Shown: positions 29,963 through 40,600 of the stretch, in pieces
Position numbering within the stretch: position 1 is the stretch's first letter
Layout: each line of letters starts with the position of its first letter
Source: Setaria digitata
Lineage: Eukaryota > Nematoda > Chromadorea > Rhabditida > Setariidae
Length of the DNA stretch: 64,000 nt
NCBI GenBank assembly: GCA_003640385.1
Contig: RCAB01000008.1
Span: 434,001-498,000 of the forward strand
Direction: 5' to 3'
The notes under the pieces: model-generated
What the model saw: only the letters and a program-made list of their open reading frames with translations
What the model was told of the DNA's origin: nothing
Database searches by the model: none
Program-made: the position numbers and the translations under genes

Positions 29963-31812
29963 GAATTACCGCAGTGAAGTGCACTGAGCCGGGATGCACG
30001 GAGAATGATGAATGACAGACAGCTAGGAAATATTAGCTTTTGTCGAAATATTGTTGGTTGAATTATGCAAAATTAATATCATAAAACTGTCTAACATAAC
30101 TAAATTAGCCTAATATAAGATATAGGAACCCATCCTTTTCTTCTACTCTTCGGCATCATACATTGTTCAATCGTTCCAAGAAGCCTATGAAAACAGTCAT
30201 GATCGAAGCACACTGAATGTAGGATAAATTATTAAATACAGCATGCTCTATAAAACCAGTCCTGATATACAGAGAGATTACCAACTAGATCAACTGCTTT
30301 TCTTATCCATCCAGAATTTCGAGAAGGGCGAGAAATACCGCGCTTTAAAAGCCTACTATTGAGGTAAGAGAAATTAGGACAAATAAATCCTTAACATCAA
30401 CAGCATATAAGGGAAGAAAACTTCTAAATGAGGTTTTTTTGCTTCAAAATAAAATCATAATCATACTTCATTTCACAACCTTTCAGGAAGGTTCCATTAT
30501 TTAACTACTGATCCCACTCACCGTTGTTACGCTGGACAACCACCGTTTTGGAAATAGACAACCGTTATTAAGTAAAATCAAAGACTTACATCGAAATGAC
30601 ACAGCCCCTAAAGTCAGAGACCTGAAAATTGAACAAAGAGCTCCAAGCTCGATCTGTTGCTTTTAATCTACGGCGACACCCCAGCCAGTCTCGACAAAAG
30701 ACTAGAAACTGATTTAAAATTTAAAAAAAAAAAATTTCAACCATGGAAAATTCACGAACCAGCACTCAGATCCAAAAAAAATTTTTGTTTATTACGTTCT
30801 CGCCCACCGATGAAATCGCTGGCGAGAATACCGAATCTAAGGATTAGAGGACTTGTGCCAAGCTTATTAATTACAAAAAGTCTCCGTAGCTTCTGCGAAT
30901 CCTCCTCTGCAAATATACTTATTTTCACAACTAGACAACCCTGTGTTCGGTATTTTTTTTACATCTTTGTGTTCAAGCTATCAAAAATAGATTTATGATG
31001 AATTTATAGTACTTGAAAATGAACAAGATAAAATTCAATTCTGTGCGTAAGACACCCAAAGAAGCAAGAAAACTTGAAAAAAAAGCAAAAGTCAAGTTAA
31101 AAAGACGAAAAAAAATAAGTTAAAAAAAAATTAGAAGAAAAATGAATAAATTATGACGTGTCAAAACATAACTGATTTCTAGAACTCGCAAAGGATCAAT
31201 TTTTTGCTCAACAAAAAACTGACAATTATCTTCTCTCCTGCTCCATAAAACTAAGAATTTTGCATGCTGATGTGGAGATACAATAAACTTTTGTGCAATT
31301 TGTTTACTGTTCAGTAACAAAGTCAAATATGCTCAAATGACCACTATCCAAATAAATATAAACAACACAGTTCTAAAAGCAAATATGAATGGAAAGAAAT
31401 TCCATTTGTTTGCAGAAAACACCTAAATATCGAAAATTTGAACAAGCAGTAGTCAAATGGGGTATAGCTTTTCTTGTGATGACGTCGCTGGAATGTAACT
31501 GATAAAAAATCTGAATTAGAAAGGAGAAAAGGATTATAAGGCTGCTTCACTTAAGTACAAAGATATAGATGCTTTCACTACCTCTACCTCTCAAATTACC
31601 AAGTCCTGTTTTCTACGAAATCTGACCTTTACATTTTCCAAGAACTTTGACTGAACTTTGGTTGTAATAGAAAAAAAAAAAAAAAAAAAACCCATGATTT
31701 TGGCAGTTATGGGGGACTGAAAAAATGAACGTGAAGAAAAATTAAAAACCTCAAACACAAATAAAAGTGCAGAAATCTAGATGGATGAAATAAAAAACTT
31801 TACTCGACAGTG
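29963..31812. other. Region between two convergent genes, mostly unexplained
   Basis: A TTTCAG acceptor at 30481-30486 is followed by a short frame ending YAGQPPFWK (stop 30555-30557). It would fit the phase-1 donor at 28830 as a third possible 3' exon. A 113-codon plus ORF at 30657-30998 and an overlapping minus frame (acceptor TTTGCAG, reading EDSQKLRRLF) are open, but neither has a motif. No SH3-coding sequence for the endophilin gene was found here by eye. Confidence 0.35.
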
Positions 31813-34800
31813 CTAGCTAGAATTGAAGGTGTTTTTCGAAGCTGAAGATAAACTTAACTGTCGCACAGCTTGTTGTGTTGGTGGAGGCACTACTGTACTG
31901 GAACTATTACTGATGCTCCCGCTGGATCACTGCAACCACTAAACAGATCTATACTAGATTCTGCTTCCGGTTCACTACAACAAATACAGATGTGCTGGTC
32001 AGTATCTGATTTACTTATGGAGGTATGGAACTACTTCAAAAGAATGGTAGCATTAGTTTTGAGTCCAGAAAACCACAATCTCATTTTTGTAAAGGATATG
32101 TGTTGAAAAAATCTGCACACATTTTCAGATTTTTTAGATGCAGATACAGAATTATATTATGCAGCAAACCAGTTAAGAGTAAATATGATATTGAAGCATA
32201 TGTGAAGAAAGCACCCAAATTAATAAATAATTTACTGACAAAATAAATGCTGCATTAGTGTGTTCAATGTTTTTAATAGTAAGTTAAGTTGCGCTAGACA
32301 TATGAGCCGCGAACGGATTTACATTCCGGATACAGCTATGTTCAGGCAGGACAGTTCTCAAAAGGAATGTTCTGGATATCCTTAAAGTTAAATATCAAAC
32401 AGTAGGCCGGAAAACGTTTGGAGCTGAAAATATTCACTTGCTGCTTCCACTTTTTTTTCTTAGGTTGCTTTACTCAATCACAAAGGTGCAGCTAAGAAGA
32501 AATGATTGGAAAAAGCCAAATTTTCTACAAAAAATCACCCCGAAAGTTCTCTTTGTAAATCAGCCATATGTTGGTGTGCCAGTGCATAAAATGACATTTG
32601 TGATTCGACAAAATCTCGCAAACACTTCAGGTGATTGTTCTGAAATTTTTAAAGAATCTGAAAATTAATTGGCTATCACTAATAAATCCATGAACTGAAC
32701 GACTTAGAGATATTCAGGAAGAGTTTCACCACAGAAAGTTATGGTTAATTAACCACTTAAATACAAAAAAAAAAACATTTACATGAGCAGTTTGTATTCC
32801 TTCAAGAAGTAATTTAGTAATTTCTGCTTGCTTATCGAACTCCGCTTGTGCCACACGTAAATCAGCTTCTGCCTGCAAATAATTCAAATTACGACAAAAA
32901 CAGAATGTATATTTGATCAATTAAAGAATTTATAATTAAATTCTTCTTCATGTAGTGCGATAAGTTTTTTTCTCAACATTTTTTACAGTGTACGCATGAA
33001 TATCATACTTAAAAGCGAAAATTTACAGAAGGTAATGTAGGCTACAATTTTAATCAACGCATCCATTCACACTATGCTGATAGTTGCGAAACTTAATATA
33101 ACTAATTTAAAAAATTTAAAAAAAAAAGATAAATTCTTTTCAATCCCTGCCAAAAACAATAATTCGGTGATACTTTTTTCTTATCAGATGTTTCTACTCT
33201 ATAATCCTAATCTCATTCTTCTAAAAAATACTGAAGATCACAAATCTCGCTTTTTACATAATTTATTTGCAACATCATTTGGCAACAACTAAGAGAAAAT
33301 AAAAAAAAAAAGTAGCAAAAATATAAGAACACAGGCATGCAAGAAACATTGCACATATTAAAGACAATAGAAAAAAAAAAAATGAAACCTGTTCTGATGA
33401 AAAAGAACTTCCCAACTGCAAAAATGTGTTTAAAAAAAGAGTGAGACATAAAATATGTACAATATAACGAGATGGAACATGGATATTCTTTTTACTGATA
33501 ATCAAGAATTTTATTAAAAATGATGCCATCAAAAGTAATTTGTAGCTAAGAATAAATAAAACTCACATTTCCTTGCGCTTCCACTGATTTCGCTTTTCTT
33601 AGTCGACTCTTAGCTGCATCCAGATCTAGGCGCTTAGTATTGAGAACTTTCCGCTCACGCTTAAAAAATTAAGTTCTGAAAGGTACACACGAAAGGCTAA
33701 TAAATTTTGCGCAGACAATGACTAGAACCCTCTTCACAGAGTGATATTCAGTAATACAAAACATCTGACGACTTCACATCACATTGCACAGAGCTGATTG
33801 TATTTAATGTGAAAATAGGTTTGATATTTCTAAAAAGAACAGTATGTGAAAAATACTCCACCTGGATAGTTTTCATATCACCTTCTAGGAATCGTCGTAC
33901 AGGTAGAAGTGTATTACTTGCGCAGCTATTGATGAAATCTCTTTCTCCAGCACCTATCTTGAATTCTGTTTGAGCCGTCTTCAACAGTGCACTTCCTGAA
34001 AGTTTATAAATTTGTGAAAAGGACAGAAAAGCAGTCGATATCATCAACCACTTCATTATACAAAGGATAAAATGAGTTAAGCCCAAATAAAAAAAAAAAA
34101 AAAATGAAAACTGATTTAACAAACTATAAAGATACTATTAACTACAAATTTTTATTCCTGTTAATTGGCAATACTTTCAAATTCCTAATAGTCTGTCATT
34201 TAGAGAAAGAGAGGAATTTGCTATCAAGATAAAAATAAATAAACCTTCAGTTTCTCATTCAAAAACAGCTCAGCAGCAGAAATAAACCAATGCAGTTACG
34301 AATGAAGCAGAAATAAGTACAGTCACTTATTTTGAGTTTTGAAATCAAGATATATATAAGAAAGCTGCGAATTCAAGGAGANAGGAAGTGGTATTTTGAG
34401 TTTTGAAATCAAGATATATATAAGAAAGCTGCGAATTCAAGGAGAAAATTTACGAACAAAATCATACTTGTTAAAAAACTTGTAAACTAGTTTGGATTTT
34501 TTACTCCTAACAAAAGTTTACCATAAGGTGTTCCTGCTCCAAACTCGTTACCGGCATCGTTCATTGCTTGCGCCAATTGCTCCAAATTATTTAGGCGATT
34601 TTCTTTGCGCAATTCGAGTTTTTCGTAAAACACTTCCTCCATCCGAATTGCTAGAATACTGATTAATACGAAAATTTGTGAAGAAGGGTTTATATATTTG
34701 TCAAAAAAAAAGGCCTTCTATATTAAAAATTTAAAACCCACATACTGCCGTCTTGCTGATAAAGAATATTAAATTAATGTGATTTCAAACTTACTTGGAT

Positions 34801-35231
34801 TAGGTTGCAAGTAACTTTCCATAGCAGAAAGTAATCGCTTAGTGTGCTCTTCCGTTTTATCTGCTCTTTGCAGCAGATTCTCGAAGTGTGCATCCAGTTC
34901 CGTTTTCTCAGCTTTTAGGAAAGTTTCTTCCGTTAACTACAACGACGGAACAATTTAAAATTTTGTAGAAAAAAAAAGAAAGAGTAATATAATACTGGTC
35001 TTATTTTATAGTTCAATATTCTCGAACAAAACGCTAGTCCAGAAACAGAAAATTCCTACGGTAACTATTAACCGAAAAGTGCAACCCTGGATAATGGAAG
35101 TTTTAAATTTCTCTGTAAGGTTCCGTGATGCTAAATTCCAGGACTCTTTGCGTTACGGAAATTATTACCTGTTTGGCGCGACTGAAAAAGCCGCTGGCAT
35201 CACTTGCAATTTTTTTAAAGTTGAAATCCAT
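31813..35231 (-). CDS. erp-1: Endophilin-B (BAR domain) homologue; C-terminus unresolved
   Basis: Minus-strand exons are 35231-35169, 34936-34795, 34650-34522, 33995-33862, 33659-33567, 32872-32783 and 32639-32539. They join in perfect phase and give about 250 residues of N-terminal amphipathic helix plus BAR domain. The start MDFNFKKIASDASGFFSRAK, then KAEKTELDAHFENLL, YLQPNP, KRLDLDAAKSRLRKAK, EFDKQAEITKLLLEGI and LRDFVESQMSFYA match the SH3GLB/Bif-1 class rather than endophilin-A. BAR dimers bind and curve membranes in trafficking, mitochondrial dynamics and autophagy. Two terminal exons fit the outgoing phase. One starts at 31974 (acceptor TTTGTTGTAG), reads EPEAESSIDLFSGCSD and stops at 31890. 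The other uses a CCAG acceptor nearby, reads SSTVVPPPTQQAVRQ and stops at 31813. Neither contains the SH3 domain found at the end of vertebrate endophilin-B. A duplicated segment around N34382 lies in an intron. Confidence 0.85.
34328..34445. repeat. 54-base direct duplication around a single N
   Basis: Copies 34328-34381 and 34392-34445 are identical by eye and flank the N at 34382. It is within an endophilin-B intron, so the coding sequence is unaffected. It has the same form as the 775 and 46712 sites and is best read as an assembly join. Confidence 0.85.
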
Positions 35232-35342
35232 TGAGTATGAGGTGCTGAACCTAAAAGGAATCCTTACTTTGCAACAGCATAACTTGGCCAAGGAAAAAAT
35301 TAATGAACAGTACTTTACAACATTCCTCCACATCCACTGTGC

Positions 35343-35711
35343 TCAATATTTCCGCATATCGAGCCACAAGTTTACAACTCTGCCAGCACAAATCTCATCA
35401 TCGCAGAAAAATACTTCAGGATCCCTAACTCCCTGCTTCACAGGCCCTCCACCGATCTCGACGACGAACTTCACTGACTCACGAAATAAATACCACCCAC
35501 TATGAAATATGAAGATCTCACGAGAAATCGGTTGAAATAAATGCACTGAGTTTAAGATCCCATAGACTTTAATCTGAGCAAGTCTGAGAGGGTCATCAAA
35601 ACAGGATGGAATTTCCCAAAGCTTTTGATTTAATAGGAAAAAGGCGGTCGAAAGACCTAACCAAACGAAAAGAACTGCAAAAAGGGTTTTGAGAAAAGTA
35701 ATTATTTCCAA
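35343..35711 (-). CDS. Possible small single-exon membrane or secreted protein, 122 residues
   Basis: A minus-strand ORF starts at 35711 with MEIITFLKTLFAVLFVWLGL, a hydrophobic segment that could be a signal anchor or signal peptide. The C-terminal third reads like real protein (RESVKFVVEIGGGPVKQG, then RDPEVFFCDDEICAGRVVN) and has two Cys close together. The stop is about 110 bases upstream of the endophilin-B start on the same strand, so it could be an upstream ORF of that transcript, the first gene of an operon, or a chance frame. No family is recognised and no intron is needed. Confidence 0.35.
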   Translation of the reverse strand: MEIITFLKTLFAVLFVWLGLSTAFFLLNQKLWEIPSCFDDPLRLAQIKVYGILNSVHLFQPISREIFIFHSGWYLFRESVKFVVEIGGGPVKQGVRDPEVFFCDDEICAGRVVNLWLDMRKY

Positions 35712-37463
35712 CTACTTTTAAAGAAAAGAAGAGTTCTTTTACGGAAGCACAGTAACAAAGCACCAGTAGTCGACTACTAGAACAGCAGTTTTCTTCCCCT
35801 CGACATGAACCAAACAAACTACCATTTATCTGGAGAAAACTCCAGCACCTTTTTCAACCTGCTTCTCCTAGAAGGAAACATTCTGTAGGTTCATCTATTT
35901 ATTGCTCGTTTCTTTTTGGCATGGCATGGATATGATTCGAATCTCGAAAGTAAATGAAATTTTCAGTTTTTCAAGCCAAAAAGCCAGCTTTTGGCTAGAA
36001 GGATTACTGTACAAAGTTCAAGTGACGACAGAAGCACCATAATGAGCGAGACGTGTTCTTGAAAGAAAAAAAATTTATCATTGTTATTACCACTACTATA
36101 TACAGAAAATGTGGAGATAGATGAAAACCGGAGAATGTTCCATGGCATATCATATTACTCTAACTTATTTCAATTTATTAGTTTTTGAAAACTTTAGTAT
36201 GTCGACCTTCCTAATAAATTTCACTGTTTTCTGCAGTGAAAGTTCTGATGCACTGATAAGGTATGTATGATATCTTCCAGAGGGATGTAGCAATTGTTTC
36301 CTTAAGTTCCAAAACAAAATTTCAAGCCATTTCAACATGCATCACCAATTTTTTGAAATTTATTTATTAGAATCCTATGCAAATGAATCTGCTCAAGAAT
36401 CAGAGAAAGGCTGGAGAAAAAATTAAAAATAAAAGGAAAACACTTCTGTTTCGCAATTTCTTCAGTGTTAATACATTAACCAATAGTCTTAAAGTGAGCG
36501 CTTGCTTATTAGTGAATACTTATAAGTGATGCTTAAATAAGATATACATTATTAGTGAATGAGAGATATATTTAGTGGAAAACAATTTAAGGAACAGATT
36601 GAACTAAGTGCGCAAATCAAGAAGCTCAGAAAGAGTTCCAAGCTGACTTGATGCCCAGAAAATTATTCAAAAGCGGTGACTAGAAGCTTTAGCAATGCTA
36701 CTTATAATGTATATGAAATGTGCAATAATTTGTGGAAGTAAAAAGAGACGAAAAGACTGAGATGGTAGATTTAAATTTAGTTCTTTTATGTTCGGAGCCA
36801 AAAAGGATCCGTTAAAATGCGGCGCATTTAACTCAAAAGTATTAATAAACCAAAAAATTCTTGTTTTGAACTCAAAAACTTACCTGAAAATGGACCGTTG
36901 ATGTTGTTGAGCACCGAAGAATGCCTGCGTTCACACTATGTCACTACTACTAGTCTCAAAAAAACACAGGAAACTTTTCTCCTACACTGAATCGCAAGGT
37001 GCTTATCTTCATACATAAATACCCTTCAAAACATTAGCTTTCGATGCGACACGGTTCAGCACATTGAAATGGAGTGCTTCTGAAAATGAAACTTGGAATA
37101 GCATCACGCAGGGTAACAGAGAAATTTGAACAAGGATTCTGGCTTATTGACACTCTTCTTGACATTTGAATTTTTTGAGTGTATGTTTTTTTTTAACTAC
37201 AATGTTAGTTGTGATTTAAGTATGATTTCTGCTTAAAGATTTTATCAGGGTGGAAGTTTCACAATTTTAGAAGTATTGCGTCAGTTTTTCGGTGTTAAAA
37301 CAGAAAATTGAGCAGGGGAGAGCATAAGAAGATGAGATTTTCTTACCTGCATGAGACTTTTTGGCTCTTGATATCTGCTATAAGCTGCCTTAATGGTCCT
37401 AAATTTCAGCAAGATAGGACAATGCAGTGTGGAGGTGGTATTTGTCGAATTGTTGTTCATGTG
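35712..37463. other. Divergent intergenic region between endophilin-B (-) and IFT80 (+)
   Basis: A minus-strand splice donor (TTTTCAG then GTAAGT) at about 36883-36882 follows a short open stretch reading RRHSSVLNNINGPFS. It could be a 5' exon of the endophilin-B transcript. The rest is AT-rich with short ORFs of no evident meaning. The last 150 bases before the IFT80 start hold the X-box-like site described separately. Confidence 0.4.
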
Positions 37464-37478
37464 GTTACTACTGGCAAC
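37464..37478 (+). promoter_or_regulatory. Candidate X-box (RFX/DAF-19 site) of the IFT80 gene
   Basis: GTTACTACTGGCAAC is an imperfect inverted repeat (GTTACT/GGCAAC, 3-base spacer) lying 134 bases before the IFT80 start codon. Ciliary genes in C. elegans, including che-2, are known to be driven by DAF-19 through X-boxes usually within a few hundred bases of the start. The right half GGCAAC is a perfect RFX half-site; the left differs from GTTGCC at two positions. The spacer is one base longer than the common 14-base form, so this is a candidate only. Confidence 0.45.
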
Positions 37479-37611
37479 GAACTTTAAAGAAACCTTTCAT
37501 CTCATTTTAAGGCTATTGAGTCTCCATTCTCGGCCTAATAACTGGGACACTTTTTTGCTTTTTTGTCTGCGGCGGAGTTTTGAATGAAAAGAATTTCAGA
37601 CAAACATTAGG

Positions 37612-40600
37612 ATGCGCTTGAAGGTAACGATAGCGCGAGAGCCGAAACATGATGATTCTGTTTTGGCAGTTGCGTGGATAGGAAGTGATGAACTAGTCAG
37701 TGTAGGAGACGATCATCGAGTGTTAAAATGGAACCTAATGACTAGTGACGTCCAGGTGCTAATACATTTGCCCAGGTGTGGATCATTGCCTCAAAAGATC
37801 CATTATTTTCTAGATTTCATTAACCTATCAGATGGTTAAAATAAGTTATTAATTGTGAAAGATATTGAAATTTGAATAAAGATTTCAACAAACAGAACCA
37901 AAGCCTGCAAAGACGAAAATATTAGTGAGTTTTTAGTTCGCTGTACCCGACGGATATGCAGTGGTTTCCAAATAGCTATGCCAAGCAACATGTGAATGAA
38001 ATCTTCGCTTTGACGTCTACTGAAGGTTTGTTTCATTTGCATCTTCTTTTCTTCTATACAAAAACAAAAGCCTCATTTTAAGCGTTGGATCAGTGTTTTC
38101 GAGACTTCGAGATTAAAACAAATGAGGAAATAAAGCTCCTCATTTTATACAAACATTTTTAAATTGTGACCTATAATTTCAGGCAAATTTTACATTTGCA
38201 ATCGAAACGGACGCATCGAAAGAGTGATAGAAGCTCATCAAGGAGCAACTTTGTCCGGTCGTTGGAGTCATGACGGTTCTACTTTTGCCACTTGTTGGTT
38301 TTTCTTTCAGTAAATTGATTAACAGCTTAATTCTGTCTTTGCGAAATAATTCTTTTGCTAAGAAAGTCCATTCATGATGCAGAGGTACGATTTAACCAGA
38401 ATATTGTTTACTTTGTAAACTTTGTCCTAAATTTTTAATGCTTGAGTCAGAAATGCAGGGATGAATAACGGTTTAACATAGGTTGTGTAAAAGATATTTG
38501 ACAATTGAGGTGGAGAAGACGGTGCGATAAAGATTTGGTCACGAAGTGGTATGCTCCGGAGCATCTTACTAGAAAATGATTGTCCCGTCTATGGGATTTG
38601 TTGGAATGGCGACGATTCATGTATTGCCTTTTGTTGTGGTGAAAATTGCTTTACTAAAGCGCTGAAATCGCAGGTGATCGAGGAGTGCTCACGCCTTTCG
38701 CTGAAATTCGTTCTGTCTATTATTTTTAAGGAAGTAGTTGAGCAATATCTACAGACAATCCTGGATCTCCAATCATTTCGATGACCAAGACTTAGTGCGA
38801 TAATTCTGAGCTACTGTGAATGAATGCAAGTCTGGAGCAGAGCACTTCACACTTTGTCACTTCGGACTTAATTAGCAGCTCTGTTCCGCTCACCGTTTTC
38901 GAATAGTTAAGATTGATGAAATCAAAATATCAGCGGATAGTTTTGCTTATTCCAAATCTTTGCTGATCTATAAACTGAATCTTCACAACAACTCTTTGCA
39001 TAATAAAACTTCCTTTTTATAAGCTTCTTCATTTGCTGTAATCGTCGTAATCAACCTCACTTGAAACAGTTTTATCTCTTAGATATCACTAATTAAATGG
39101 AAAGCTCATGATGGCGTAGTGTTGTGCATTGATTGGAGCGCCAACACAAATCTTTTGGTGAGTGGTGGTGAAGATTGCAAATATAAGGTTGGTCCTCTTG
39201 CTATTCATCCTTGCCACGTAGAAATTAGTTGTATATTAAAAATGGCTGAAGCGTAATGTGAGCTATTTCAGGTATGGGATGAGCATGGACGTTTGCTGTA
39301 CTCTAGTAGCTCACAAGATTATCCAGTTACATCAGTCTCTTGGAGTCTCGATGGTGACTTGTTTGCTGTTGGCTCTTTCAACCTACTCAGACTGTGTGAT
39401 AAAGCTGGAGTAAGTTGATTCAAAATCCTGACCTCACGAGAACGCCAAATCTCCAAACACAGCTTGAAGTTTTTGTAAGCTGTGCCTGAACTGAACCTCT
39501 TCTAAGCACAAACCTTTTTCGTCACTTTCACAGCTTCATTCTTTACATTTTGCAGTGGTCTCATTCATTGGAAAAGCTCTCTGCTGGAAGCATTTACAGT
39601 ATCAGCTGGTCAGCAGATGACACTCAGCTGGCCGGCGCATGCTCTGATGGCAGTGTCCTGCACGCTTATTTGATTGAAAAGTAACCAATCATACCAGACC
39701 TTCGGAAAACTCTAACTCAAAATTTTAATAATTTTGCAGAATTGTGAAAGGATAGCTTAGCTGCTGAGCTTCAAATTCTGATGAAAATAGGATCTCAGTT
39801 ATTTTTTTAATTTTCAGACAAATTGCTTGGCGAAACATTGAAGCAGTGCAAACGAAGCGCCAGTTGATCGATATTCGTGATGTCCTTTCGGATGTTGCTC
39901 GAGAAAAGTTGGAAGTACGAGACCGAATTACAAAGTTGTCTCTTGGTTTTGAACAACTTGTGGTAGCCACTACAAAGCAATGCTACATTTTTAGGTTCTT
40001 TTTTTTCAAACTATGATAGACAAAGGGCATTTTTTTAAGTATGATTCCATGAATTTTTTTTTTTACAGCATGCAGAATTTATATGAAGTCCAATATTTTT
40101 TGCTAGTCATTAAATACAATAAACATTAATTTTGACCATAAAAATAGCTTATTAATTTCTTTTTTCATACATTTACCTAAAATTTTAGTATGAAGAATTG
40201 GAATACACCGATTATAATGGATTTGAAGGAATGTAATGTGTCACTGATTATGCTTTGTGAAAAGTACGCTTATCATTAACAACCATCACTTATTAAGAGC
40301 TTTAATCTATTTATTCCTTATACTAACAGAAAAAATATTGTGGAAACTACTTGCAGCTTGCTGTCAAAGACAGAAATTCTAATTATTCAGTAAACATCAT
40401 ACTCTCTTTTGTTTCAACATATAAAAAGTTTTTTCTTTCTAGGTATTTTCTACTGGTCGATGGTGATTTGATACAGATATACAACTACGAAGGCCGGATG
40501 CAGTGCTTCCTGAAGTCACCGGCTATGAAAGCTTCCGGAAATGCGGTAAGTGAGAAGACAGCAGCTATTTCGAATGATACCACAGCTATTCGAGATCGAA

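Noticed and set aside
30657..30998. 113-codon plus ORF as a gene
   Set aside because: It has no motif, low complexity (Lys run, Phe-rich end), no in-phase neighbours, and a competing open minus frame. Kept only as part of the unexplained 29.96-31.8 kb interval.
32438..32668. 76-codon plus ORF reading FVNQPYVGVPVHKMTFVI
   Set aside because: It is the antisense shadow of endophilin-B exon 7 (32639-32539, minus), which matches the BAR family and fits the splice phases.
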